A stretch of 64,000 nt of DNA from Paraburkholderia unamae (GTDB lineage: Bacteria; Pseudomonadota; Gammaproteobacteria; Burkholderiales; Burkholderiaceae), in the NCBI RefSeq assembly GCF_003268775.1, contig NZ_QLSU01000044.1:1-64000 (forward strand), given 5' to 3'. The position numbers were made by a program, and so were the translations under genes. Shown here one piece after another: positions 44,233-52,452 of this stretch (position 1 is the stretch's first letter; each line of letters begins with the position of its first letter). The notes below the pieces were generated by a model. That model ran no database searches and had not been told where the DNA came from. It saw only the letters and a program-made list of their open reading frames with translations.

Positions 44233-44552
44233 ATGTGTCGCGCATAGCAGCATCCCGTATTCCGGCCCCGTAATTGCCCGCCTCGTGGGCGGACACCTCG
44301 GCGGGTTATACATGGCCAAAATGCAACGCCAATAATCCCCGAGCGATTTCGAGTATTCGCTCCAGCCCCTTGCGACAACGCGCCGCAGCGGATCAGCCTG
44401 GCGGCGTGTCCGGTTCGCGACAAATCTTGTCCGTACGACTCAAGCAAGACACATTACACTGCGCTCATAACTCTTATACATGTCCTTTCATGCCGTCGCC
44501 GCTGCCTGCCCGCAGTGGTGCCCGCTGAATACTCTCTGCTGCTACCGGAAAT
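44233..44552. other. Divergent intergenic region without a gene
   Basis: Between the chemoreceptor promoter and fsr. TATACA near 44475 could be an fsr -10 but has no matching -35. Nothing else recognisable was seen. Confidence 0.4.
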
Positions 44553-45821
44553 ATGGAAACCAGTCTCGACAAGCGCGCCTTGCCTGGCGCCGCTGCGGCC
44601 GCGCCCGCAGGTTCGTCCCCGGCCACCGCCCCATCGGGCGCGGTACAACGCACTGTCTACTCGGTGCTCGGTGCGATCAGCTTCTCGCACCTGCTCAACG
44701 ACATGATCCAGTCGCTGATCCTCGCCATCTACCCGATGCTCAAGGACAACTTCTCGCTGTCGTTCACGCAGATCGGCCTCATCACGCTCACCTACCAGAT
44801 CACGGCTTCGATGCTCCAGCCGCTCGTGGGCGTGTACACCGACAAGCGGCCCCTGCCCTATTCGCTGCCCGTCGGCATGGGCTTCACGCTGTGCGGCCTG
44901 CTGCTGATGTCGGTCGCGCCGAGCTTCGGCGTGCTGCTCGTGGCGGCCGCGCTGGTGGGCTGCGGCTCCTCGGTGTTCCATCCGGAGTCCTCGCGCGTGG
45001 CGCGCATGGCCTCGGGCGGCCGTCACGGTCTTGCGCAGTCGCTCTTCCAGGTGGGCGGCAACGCGGGTTCGTCTCTCGGGCCGCTGCTCGCCGCCCTGAT
45101 CGTCATTCCGCACGGCCAGCGCAGCATCGCCTGGTTCTCGGCGGCGGCGCTCGTCGGCATGATCGTGCTCACGCAGATCGGCCGCTGGTACAAGGCCCAT
45201 CCCGCGATGAAGAAAAAGCGCGTGGAGACGCCCCACGTCTCGCTCTCGCGTGGACGCGTGGCGATGGCCATCGGCATTCTCGTGCTGCTCGTGTTCTCGA
45301 AGTACTTCTACCTCGCGAGCATCAACAGCTACTTCACGTTCTATCTGATCGACCGCTTCCACCTGCCCGTGCAGGCCGCGCAGATCCACCTGTTCGTGTT
45401 CCTCGCGGCGGTGGCGGCGGGCACGATCGTCGGCGGCCCGGTGGGCGACCGCATCGGCCGCAAGTACGTGATCTGGGGCTCGATTCTCGGCGTGGCGCCC
45501 TTCACGCTGCTGTTGCCCTACGCCAACCTGTTCTGGACCGGCGTGCTCACGGTCATCATCGGCGTGGTGCTGGCCTCGGCGTTCTCGGCCATCCTGGTCT
45601 ACGCGCAGGAGCTGATTCCGGGCAAGGTCGGCATGGTCGCGGGCCTCTTCTTCGGCTTCGCGTTTGGACTCGGCGGCATTGGCGCGGCGGTGCTCGGCCA
45701 GTTGGCGGACGCCACCAGCATCACCTTCGTCTACAAGGTCTGCTCGTTCCTGCCGCTCATCGGCATCCTCACCGTGTTCCTGCCCGACGTGGAAGGCAAG
45801 CGCGCGAAGAAAGCGGCCTGA
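44553..45821 (+). CDS. fsr: MFS efflux protein, fosmidomycin-resistance (Fsr) type
   Basis: A 422-residue major facilitator with 12 hydrophobic helices in two halves (about residues 35-210 and 235-415). Fsr features include SHLLNDMIQSLILAIYPMLK near the start, the loop GVYTDKRPLPYSLP and GCGSSVFHPESSRVARMAS. Overexpressed homologues export fosmidomycin; the native substrate is unknown. The second-half loop GPVGDRIGRKYVIWGS is the standard MFS motif A. A terminator follows. Confidence 0.88.
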   Translation: METSLDKRALPGAAAAAPAGSSPATAPSGAVQRTVYSVLGAISFSHLLNDMIQSLILAIYPMLKDNFSLSFTQIGLITLTYQITASMLQPLVGVYTDKRPLPYSLPVGMGFTLCGLLLMSVAPSFGVLLVAAALVGCGSSVFHPESSRVARMASGGRHGLAQSLFQVGGNAGSSLGPLLAALIVIPHGQRSIAWFSAAALVGMIVLTQIGRWYKAHPAMKKKRVETPHVSLSRGRVAMAIGILVLLVFSKYFYLASINSYFTFYLIDRFHLPVQAAQIHLFVFLAAVAAGTIVGGPVGDRIGRKYVIWGSILGVAPFTLLLPYANLFWTGVLTVIIGVVLASAFSAILVYAQELIPGKVGMVAGLFFGFAFGLGGIGAAVLGQLADATSITFVYKVCSFLPLIGILTVFLPDVEGKRAKKAA

Positions 45822-45852
45822 GCCGCGCGCCGCGCCTGGGTTCGATCGCATG

Positions 45853-45885
45853 ACGGCCGGACGCCCCCTGGGGCGCCGGCCGTTT
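45853..45885 (+). terminator. Terminator downstream of fsr
   Basis: ACGGCCGG-A-CGCCCC pairs with GGGGCG-CCGGCCGT (one bulged base) around a two-base apex, then TTTGACTTTG. The T-run is weak. Confidence 0.6.
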
Positions 45886-45969
45886 GACTTTGTGCGCGCA
45901 CCCAGGCTTTGCCTCGCCGCGACTTCGTACTACGCTTGAGGATCGAGACGCGCTCGCACGAGGTCCGCC

Positions 45970-46455
45970 ATGCAACTGTCCACGGTAGCCATCGAAAAGC
46001 CCGAAGCCACCAATTTCATTCTCGGCCAGACGCACTTCATCAAGTCCGTCGAGGACCTGCATGAGGCCCTGTTCGGCGCGGTGCCGGGCATCCAGTTCGG
46101 TCTTGCCTTTTGCGAGGCGTCGGGCAAGCGGCTCGTGCGTCGCTCGGGCACCCAGGACGCGCTCATCGAGATGGCGACGCAGAACGCGTTGCGCATCGCC
46201 GCGGGGCACAGCTTCATCATCTTTCTCGGCGACGGTTTTTTTCCGATCAACGTGCTCAACACGATCAAGGCCGTGCCCGAGGTCTGCCGTATCTTCTGCG
46301 CCACCGCGAATCCCACCGAGGTGCTGATCGCTGAAACGGATCAGGGGCGCGGCATCGTCGGCGTGGTGGACGGCATGCCGCCGCTCGGCGTGGAGGCCGA
46401 GGACGACGTGCGCTGGCGCAAGGACCTGCTGCGCGCGATCGGCTACAAGGCCTGA
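45970..46455 (+). CDS. Adenosine-specific kinase family protein (PF04008)
   Basis: A 161-residue protein covering the whole PF04008 family: VAIEKPEATNFILGQTHFIK at the start, FGLAFCEASGKRLVRRSG, GHSFIIFLGDGFFPINVLN and ATANPTEVLIAETDQGRGI. The name comes from structural work on an archaeal member; activity in bacteria is little tested. It is 6 bases upstream of an Ap4A phosphorylase gene, so the two are surely one operon and probably act on adenosine nucleotides. AGGT is the only weak ribosome-binding site. Confidence 0.85.
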   Translation: MQLSTVAIEKPEATNFILGQTHFIKSVEDLHEALFGAVPGIQFGLAFCEASGKRLVRRSGTQDALIEMATQNALRIAAGHSFIIFLGDGFFPINVLNTIKAVPEVCRIFCATANPTEVLIAETDQGRGIVGVVDGMPPLGVEAEDDVRWRKDLLRAIGYKA

Positions 46456-46461
46456 GCGCCG

Positions 46462-47382
46462 ATGGCGGCCTCGCTGCGCACGGCGATCGAGCGACAAACG
46501 GCGCACGCGCTCGCGTGTGGCGCGCTCCATCCGATCGAGACGGCGCATACCGTCATCGACGACGGCGGCGTGCGTTTCGCCGTGCGCGTGGCCGAGAATC
46601 TCGCGCGCAAGGAAGCCGCGCGCCTCACGCCGGAGACGGCCAGTGCGCAACCGCCGCGCGATCCGTTCCTGCCTTACGAGCCCGATCTGTTCGTCGCCGA
46701 CCTGTCGCCCACGCACGTGGCGCTGCTCAACAAGTTCAACGTGATCGAGCGGCATCTGCTGATCGTGACACGCCGTTATGAGCCGCAGGAAGCGCTGCTC
46801 GACGCCGCGGATTTCGGCGCGCTCGTGCTGGCGCTGCGCGAGATCGACGGGCTGGGGTTCTACAACGGCGGTGCGGCGGCGGGTGCGAGCCAGGCGCACA
46901 AGCATTTGCAGCTGGTGCCGTTGCCGCTGGGCGGCGACGAGCCGGCCATGACGGGCAACGATGCGCCGCGTGCGCCGATCGAAGCGCTGTTAGCCGGCGC
47001 GCAGGCCGCGCACGGCGCACGCCCTGTCGCGGTCGTGCCGGGGCTCAAGTTCCGCCATGCGTTCGCGCGGCTCGATCTCGGGCCGGGCACGCCGGGCGAT
47101 GCCGCCCAGGTCGCGCTCGACTGCTATCGCGCGTTGCTGGACGCGGTTGGCGTGCCGGTCATCGATGTGGGCGGCGTGGCGCATCAGGGCGCGCCGTACA
47201 ACCTGCTCGTCACGCGCCGCTGGATGCTGGTCGTGCCGCGCGTGACGGAGTGCGTCGAGGGCATCTCGGTGAACTCGCTTGGCTTCGCGGGCTCGTTCTT
47301 CGTGCGCAACGCGGCGCAGTTGCAGACGCTCGCCCAACTCGGCCCGATGACCGCGCTCGAACGCGTGAGCGTGGCGCGCTGA
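46462..47382 (+). CDS. Ap4A phosphorylase / ATP adenylyltransferase
   Basis: A 306-residue protein of the Apa1/Apa2 branch of the HIT superfamily, which splits diadenosine tetraphosphate with phosphate into ATP and ADP. The catalytic block is SQAHKHLQLVPLPL; YEPDLFVADLSPTHVALLNK and KFNVIERHLLIVTR are family segments. The C-terminal domain holds the nucleotide-binding YNLLVTRRWMLVVPR. It starts 6 bases after the adenosine-kinase-family gene and shows no separate strong ribosome-binding site, so it depends on coupled translation. Confidence 0.88.
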   Translation: MAASLRTAIERQTAHALACGALHPIETAHTVIDDGGVRFAVRVAENLARKEAARLTPETASAQPPRDPFLPYEPDLFVADLSPTHVALLNKFNVIERHLLIVTRRYEPQEALLDAADFGALVLALREIDGLGFYNGGAAAGASQAHKHLQLVPLPLGGDEPAMTGNDAPRAPIEALLAGAQAAHGARPVAVVPGLKFRHAFARLDLGPGTPGDAAQVALDCYRALLDAVGVPVIDVGGVAHQGAPYNLLVTRRWMLVVPRVTECVEGISVNSLGFAGSFFVRNAAQLQTLAQLGPMTALERVSVAR

Positions 47383-47415
47383 ACGGGTTCGGCCGATTCA
47401 AGTGATTCAGGCGAT

Positions 47416-48117
47416 TCACCCCACGCCAAGCCACTCGCGCACCACGTCATCGCGCTGAGCGAGCCCCTGTGGCGTGCCTTCGAACACGATGCGCCCATGC
47501 CCCATCACCGCCACGCGGTCGGCGAGCGTGGGCGCAAGCGCAAGACGCTGTTCGATCAGCAGCACGGCCACACCCCGCGCACGCAGCGCGGCCAGGCACT
47601 CGCCCACGCGCGCGGCCATCTGCGCGGCGAGCCCTTCGGTCGGTTCGTCGACGATCAGCAGGTCCGGGCCGCCCACGAGCGCGCGGGCGAGCGCGAGCAT
47701 CTGCTGCTCGCCGCCCGAGAGCACCCCGGCGCGCGCCGCGCGGCGCTCGGCGAGCACGGGGAACAACGCGCGGGCGTCGTCCGGCGTGAAGCGGCCGGTG
47801 CGGGGCCCCAGGCCCAGGCGCAGGTTCTCGTCGACGGTGAGCGTGGGGAATACGTCGCGCTGCTCCGCGACGTAGCCGAGCCCGAGCCGCGCGACCTCGA
47901 AAGTGCGCAGCCCCGCGAGACTGCGGCCCGCGAAGCGCCGCCCGCCGTCGGCACGCACCATCGACATCAACGCCTTCGCAAAGGTCGAGCGGCCCGAGCC
48001 GTTGCGTCCCGCGAGCGCGACGATTTCGCCCGCCTCCACCCGCAGATCCACGCCGTGCAGCACCTGGCTCGCGCCGTACCATGCGCGCAGGCTCTCGACT
48101 TCGAGCAGCGCGCTCAT
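47416..48117 (-). CDS. Branched-chain amino acid-type ABC ATPase (LivF) with altered Walker A
   Basis: A 233-residue ABC ATPase of the LivF family. The signature VLSGGEQQMLALARAL, Walker B LLIVDEPTEGL and LLIEQRLALA (switch region with Gln in place of His) are present. The Walker A reads GRNGSGRST, with Arg (codon CGC) instead of the invariant Lys. The protein is otherwise full length. It is the last gene of the livHMGF-type operon and overlaps livG by ATGA. Whether it hydrolyses ATP is open. Confidence 0.88.
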   Translation of the reverse strand: MSALLEVESLRAWYGASQVLHGVDLRVEAGEIVALAGRNGSGRSTFAKALMSMVRADGGRRFAGRSLAGLRTFEVARLGLGYVAEQRDVFPTLTVDENLRLGLGPRTGRFTPDDARALFPVLAERRAARAGVLSGGEQQMLALARALVGGPDLLIVDEPTEGLAAQMAARVGECLAALRARGVAVLLIEQRLALAPTLADRVAVMGHGRIVFEGTPQGLAQRDDVVREWLGVG

Positions 48118-48875
48118 GATGCGAATCCACCGAGGTAGGCTTCGCGCACGGCGGCGTCGGCGCGGATCGCCGTGGGCGTGCCGGTAGCGATCACGCGGCC
48201 CTGCACGAGCACGGAGACGCGATCCGCGAGGCCGAACACGGCGTCCATATCGTGCTCGATGATGAGCAGCGTCTTGCCGGCCGTGGTCGCGCGGATCAAC
48301 TCGATGGCACGCGCCGCTTCGGCGCGGTTCATGCCCGCGGTCGGCTCGTCGAGCAGCAGCGTGTGCGCGCCGCCCGCGAGCGCGAGGCCGAGGTCGAGCG
48401 CGCGCTGCTCGGCGTAACCGAGCGCACCGGCTTCGCGATGCGCGGCGTCGCCGAGACCGATCGCTTCGATCACGTCGCTTGCACGCGCCTCGACGCGGCG
48501 CGAGCCCAGCCAGCGCGCCGCGAAGCCCGCCGCACCGCGCTGCGAGGCGAGCACCGCGCAGCGCAGGTTCTCGATCACGCTCAGGCGCGCGAACACGCTC
48601 GTCGTCTGGAAGCTGCGCGCGAGGCCGCGCCGGCTCAGCGCGGCCGGCGCGAGGCGCGTGGTATCGGCGCCGTTCAATTCGATGCGGCCCGCGCTCGGTC
48701 TGCGCTCGCCCGCGATCAGGCTGAACAGCGTGGACTTGCCCGCGCCGTTCGGTCCGATCAGCGCATGGCGCTCGCCCGCGCGCACGCTCAGATCGACGCC
48801 GCGCAGGATGCGCGTGTCGCCAAAGCGCTTTTCGATGCCGGTCAGTCGCAACGCGTCGGTCATTGTGTCGGTCAT
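48114..48875 (-). CDS. Branched-chain amino acid-type ABC ATPase (LivG)
   Basis: A 253-residue ABC ATPase of the LivG family. Walker A GPNGAGKST is intact, Walker B is TLLLDEPTAGMN and the switch His is in LIIEHDMDAV. The signature is atypical, ALGYAEQRALDLGLAL (GYAEQ in place of SYGEQ). Start choice: ATG 48875 or 48863, four codons later. It overlaps livM by 4 bases at its start and livF at its end. Confidence 0.9.
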   Translation of the reverse strand: MTDTMTDALRLTGIEKRFGDTRILRGVDLSVRAGERHALIGPNGAGKSTLFSLIAGERRPSAGRIELNGADTTRLAPAALSRRGLARSFQTTSVFARLSVIENLRCAVLASQRGAAGFAARWLGSRRVEARASDVIEAIGLGDAAHREAGALGYAEQRALDLGLALAGGAHTLLLDEPTAGMNRAEAARAIELIRATTAGKTLLIIEHDMDAVFGLADRVSVLVQGRVIATGTPTAIRADAAVREAYLGGFAS

Positions 48876-50179
48876 CGCGTTTGGCCCTCCGGCGCGGCCG
48901 GGTCGAGCGCGCGTGCGGCCACGGCGGCACGGCGCGCGGCCAGCCACGCGAAGCCCCCCAGCGCCGCGATGAGGGCCGCCAGTGCCCAGGCGGTTGCCGC
49001 TGTGGGCGCGGCGAACCACGCGCCGGGATCGTCATCGCGAAAACGCGCGGCATAGGCCCACTGCACGGCGAGCACGAGCGCTGCGGCCGCGCTGACCGCC
49101 GCAACGGTTGCGGCCAGCCACGGCGCGCGGCAACGCCGCCAGCCGTGCCGGGCGAGCCGCGCACGCTCACGCGCGGCGCAGCCCGCGAGCCCGCCGGGCG
49201 CGCCCAGCACCACGACGATGAAGAACAGGCCCACATAGAGCATCCAGCCGCGCGAGACGCTCGCCACGCCCACGCTGAACGCCACCCACACGAACGCGCC
49301 GAGCGCCGGACCGAAGAACGACGCCGCGCCGCCCGTGACGGTGGCAATGAGCACGGCCGCCGAGCGCATCATGCCCACGCTCTCGGCAGCGGCCAGTTCG
49401 ACATTGATGAGCGTGAGCGTGCCCGCCACGCCCGCGAAGGCCGCGCTCCAGACGATCATGATCGCGCGCACGCGCGCGGGCGTCGCGCCGAGCGCCGCCG
49501 CGCGCACGGGGTTGTCGCGCACGGCGTTGGCGAGGCGCGCGAACGGCGTGCGCGAGAGCGCGAAGATCGCCGCGCTCGCCACCAGGCACCAGACGGCGAT
49601 CACCCAGTACGCTTCGCGCGCCGGGCCGAAGGTCCAGCCCGCGATGGCGGGACCGCTCGCGCGGTCGATGGCAACGCCCGCCTCGCCGCCGAACCAGCCC
49701 GGCAAAGCCCACGCGGCGGCGGCCACGAGTTCGCCGAGGCCGAGCGTGATCATCGCGAAGGCAGTGCCCGCGCGGCGCGCGGCCACGAGCGCCGTCAACG
49801 CACCGAACGCGGCCCCGCCCACGCCGCCCGCGAGCGGCAAGAGCGGCAACGGCAACGCATAGCGGTTGAACAGGTGCGCGGCCGCGAGCGCGCCGAGGCC
49901 CGCCGGCGCGGCGTGGCCGAAGGAGAGCAAGCCGGTCTCGCCGAGCAGCAGGTTATAGGAGAGCGCGAAGACGACCATCGTCGCGGCCTGAGCGAGGCAA
50001 GCGAGCAGCCAGCCTTGCGGCGCGAGCACGGGCGACAGCCATGCACCGACGAGTGGAGGGACGATCAGGCAGGCGGCGAGCACGAGCCACGGCGCGCATG
50101 CGCGCCATGTCCTGCCCGCGCGCGGGACGGCGGCGTGCGTTGCTGAGGGTGCGCTTGCGGAACGCTTGTCGAGGCTCAT
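48872..50179 (-). CDS. Branched-chain amino acid-type ABC permease (LivM) with C-terminal extension
   Basis: A 435-residue permease of the LivM family, with about ten helices. It has the family segments YNLLLGETGLLSFGHAA and AVRDNPVRAAALGATPARVR (EAA-type coupling loop). LivM proteins usually end near the GLAG segment that follows VVVLGAPG; here about 100 more residues add two helices and a hydrophilic end. The ATG at 50179 has no clear ribosome-binding site and follows livH by 13 bases. The substrate is not known; no binding protein is encoded here. Confidence 0.87.
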   Translation of the reverse strand: MSLDKRSASAPSATHAAVPRAGRTWRACAPWLVLAACLIVPPLVGAWLSPVLAPQGWLLACLAQAATMVVFALSYNLLLGETGLLSFGHAAPAGLGALAAAHLFNRYALPLPLLPLAGGVGGAAFGALTALVAARRAGTAFAMITLGLGELVAAAAWALPGWFGGEAGVAIDRASGPAIAGWTFGPAREAYWVIAVWCLVASAAIFALSRTPFARLANAVRDNPVRAAALGATPARVRAIMIVWSAAFAGVAGTLTLINVELAAAESVGMMRSAAVLIATVTGGAASFFGPALGAFVWVAFSVGVASVSRGWMLYVGLFFIVVVLGAPGGLAGCAARERARLARHGWRRCRAPWLAATVAAVSAAAALVLAVQWAYAARFRDDDPGAWFAAPTAATAWALAALIAALGGFAWLAARRAAVAARALDPAAPEGQTR

Positions 50180-50192
50180 GGGAGGCGCGCAG

Positions 50193-51131
50193 TCAGTCGT
50201 CGTCGCCGCGCTGCCCGGACAGGCCGCGCGGGCGCACCGCAAGCATCGCGACCATCAGCAGATAGGGCAGCAAGGGGGCGAGTTGCGCGAGCGTGAGCGC
50301 CTCCCAGGCGGGCGGCGCGTGCGCGCCGAAGCGCGCGGCCACGCCGCCGAACGTGAGATCGCTCGCCACCGCGAAGGTTTGCAGCAGGCCCACGGCGAGC
50401 GACGCGACGAACGCGCCGCCCAGCGACCCGAGGCCGCCCGTCACCACCACCACGAACACGATCGAGCCGACCGACTCGGCCATCGCCGGTTCGACGACGA
50501 AAAGCGGCGCGGCCACCGCGCCCGCCAGCGCGGCAAGCGCGGTGCCGAGCGCGAAGATCATCGTCTGCACGCGCGGCACGTCGTGGCCGAGCGCCTCCAC
50601 CGCGCGCGCATGCGTGAGCGCCGCGCGCACGACGAGACCCGTCTTCGAGATGCGCAGCACCGCGTAAAGCAGCCCGAGCATCGCGGCGGCGACCGCCATC
50701 GTGAACGCGCGGTAACGCGAGAATGCCGCGCCGCCCACCGTGAAAAGCGGGCCGTCGAGCGGCGCGGGCAATGGCGCGGAAAGCGGCTGCAAGCCCCACA
50801 CGAGCTTCACGAGTTCGCCGATCACATAGGCCGCGCCGAAGGTGAGCAGGAGCGCGTTGAGCGGCCCGGCGGGCCGCACGCGACGCAGCAGCATGCATTC
50901 GAACAGCGCGCCCGCCAGCCCCGCCGCGAGCGGCGCGAGCACGAGCGCCCAGCCGAAGCCGAGCCACAGCGCGAAGCTCACGCCGAGGTACGCGCCGAGC
51001 ATGTAGAAGCTCGCATGGGCGAAGTTGAGCACGCCGAGCATGCTGAAGATCAGCGTGAGCCCGGCGGACAGCATGAAGAGCAGCAGGCCGTAGCTGATGC
51101 CGTTGAGCGCGTCGATGACAAAGGCCTGCAC
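50193..51131 (-). CDS. Branched-chain amino acid-type ABC permease (LivH)
   Basis: A 312-residue permease of the LivH family with eight or so helices. It starts with a GTG at 51131 behind AGGA, giving the typical LivH N-terminus (AFVIDALNGISYGLLLFMLS). The coupling loop ALTHARAVEALGHDVPRVQ and the GGLGSLGGAFVASLAVGLLQ segment fit the family. It is the first gene of the livHMGF set and lies 63 bases after the thioesterase gene. Confidence 0.9.
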   Translation of the reverse strand: MQAFVIDALNGISYGLLLFMLSAGLTLIFSMLGVLNFAHASFYMLGAYLGVSFALWLGFGWALVLAPLAAGLAGALFECMLLRRVRPAGPLNALLLTFGAAYVIGELVKLVWGLQPLSAPLPAPLDGPLFTVGGAAFSRYRAFTMAVAAAMLGLLYAVLRISKTGLVVRAALTHARAVEALGHDVPRVQTMIFALGTALAALAGAVAAPLFVVEPAMAESVGSIVFVVVVTGGLGSLGGAFVASLAVGLLQTFAVASDLTFGGVAARFGAHAPPAWEALTLAQLAPLLPYLLMVAMLAVRPRGLSGQRGDDD

Positions 51132-51194
51132 GCGGGCGTCCTGGGTGATGGGGGCTTGCGTCTGTAACGGGCGTGACGTACGTGCCGGCGGCGT

Positions 51195-51662
51195 TCAGGC
51201 GCGCGACGCGGGCGCTTCGGCGCTCTCGACCACGAGCGGCTCCAGCGCCGTGCGCAGCGCGACGGGCAATGCGCTCACGGGACGGCGCGTCGCTCGATCG
51301 ACGTAGACATGCACGAAATGCCCCTGCGCGGCGGGCGCGTCCTCGCCTTCGCGAAAGAGCCCGACTTCATAACGCACGCTCGACGACCCGAGGCGCGCCA
51401 CGCGCAGCCCCGCCTCCACGCGCTCGGGAAACACGAGCGGCGCGTAGTAGTTGCACTGCGTTTCGACGACGAGGCCGATGGTCGCGCCATGCTCGATATC
51501 GAGCGCGCCCGCGCGGATCAGATACTCGTTCACCACGGTATCGAAGTAGCTGTAGTAGACGACGTTGTTCACGTGGCCGTAGACATCGTTGTCCATCCAG
51601 CGCGTGCCGATCGGCAGGAAATGGCGATACCCGGAGCGGGCGACGGTTATGGGTCGGTTCAT
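51195..51662 (-). CDS. Acyl-CoA thioesterase of the YbgC/4HBT family
   Basis: A 155-residue hot-dog-fold thioesterase. The catalytic segment TRWMDNDVYGHVNNVVYYSY has the Asp and the HVNN pattern of 4-hydroxybenzoyl-CoA thioesterases. It hydrolyses an acyl-CoA of unknown chain length. It lies between the NUDIX gene and the liv genes on the same strand. The ATG at 51662 is chosen for fit to the family N-terminus. Confidence 0.87.
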   Translation of the reverse strand: MNRPITVARSGYRHFLPIGTRWMDNDVYGHVNNVVYYSYFDTVVNEYLIRAGALDIEHGATIGLVVETQCNYYAPLVFPERVEAGLRVARLGSSSVRYEVGLFREGEDAPAAQGHFVHVYVDRATRRPVSALPVALRTALEPLVVESAEAPASRA

Positions 51663-51714
51663 CGGCGAGATCCAGAAAAAGCGGAACGGGAAAGCGGTGC
51701 GGGGAACGCGGCCG

Positions 51715-52245
51715 TTACTGGCCCGGGCGCTCGACGAATTCGAACGGCAGGCCGCGCCGGCGCATCCATTCGCCGAGCGCCTGGCCCGTGCCCGCGCGCC
51801 AGGGCCGCAGCTTCGCGGGCTCGACGAGGCGGTATTCGAGCAGTTCCGGCGAGAGCGCGATCGTGCCCGACGCCTTGACGTGATACGCGATGATGAGCTC
51901 GTTCTTGCGGATGAACTCGTACACGCCGACCAGCTCGACGCTCTCCGCGCGCAGCGCGGTTTCCTCTTGCACCTCGCGCGCAATGCCCGCTTCCGGCGTT
52001 TCGCCGTTTTCGAGGAAGCCCGTGATGAGGGCGAACATCCCCTCGGGCCACGCGGCATTGCGCGCGAGCAGAATGCGGCCTTCGTACTCGACGATCGCCG
52101 CGACGACCGGCAGCGGATTGTTCCAGTGAACATAGCCGCAGATCTCGTCCGGGCAGGCAAGGCGCACGCGGCCGCCTTCGTGGGCGGGGTCGGCGCGTTC
52201 GGTCAAACGCGAGGCGCAACGCGGGCAAAACTGGTAGTCGCTCAT
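51715..52245 (-). CDS. NUDIX hydrolase with N-terminal zinc ribbon
   Basis: A 176-residue protein. Residues 1-45 form a four-Cys zinc ribbon (FCPRCASRL and LACPDEICGYV). The NUDIX box (residues 77-99) begins GFLENGETPEAGIAREVQEE, a match to GX5EX7REUXEEXGU except for the last position. The build resembles the C-terminal half of NudC-like NADH pyrophosphatases, but the substrate is unknown. It opens the strand that leads into the thioesterase and liv genes. Confidence 0.88.
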   Translation of the reverse strand: MSDYQFCPRCASRLTERADPAHEGGRVRLACPDEICGYVHWNNPLPVVAAIVEYEGRILLARNAAWPEGMFALITGFLENGETPEAGIAREVQEETALRAESVELVGVYEFIRKNELIIAYHVKASGTIALSPELLEYRLVEPAKLRPWRAGTGQALGEWMRRRGLPFEFVERPGQ

Positions 52246-52452
52246 GGAGTGTGATGCGGTTCGATGGCGCGCAAGGCAGGCCGCGCGGCCCGGCGGGCGC
52301 GCTCGCGGCTGGCGCGAAGCGTCTATTTTAGTGCGCTAACGCAACCGGCGCGCGACCTGACAATTGTTGACCTGATCGATGTGCACCGCCATGCGCCGTG
52401 CATCGTTATCGGCCGAGACGCTTTTCGCCTGATTCAATCATTGTCAGATTTC

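Noticed and set aside
47416..48117. LivF as a pseudogene
   Set aside because: Only the Walker A residue differs; length, signature, Walker B and overlap with livG are normal, so it is kept as a gene with an altered P-loop.
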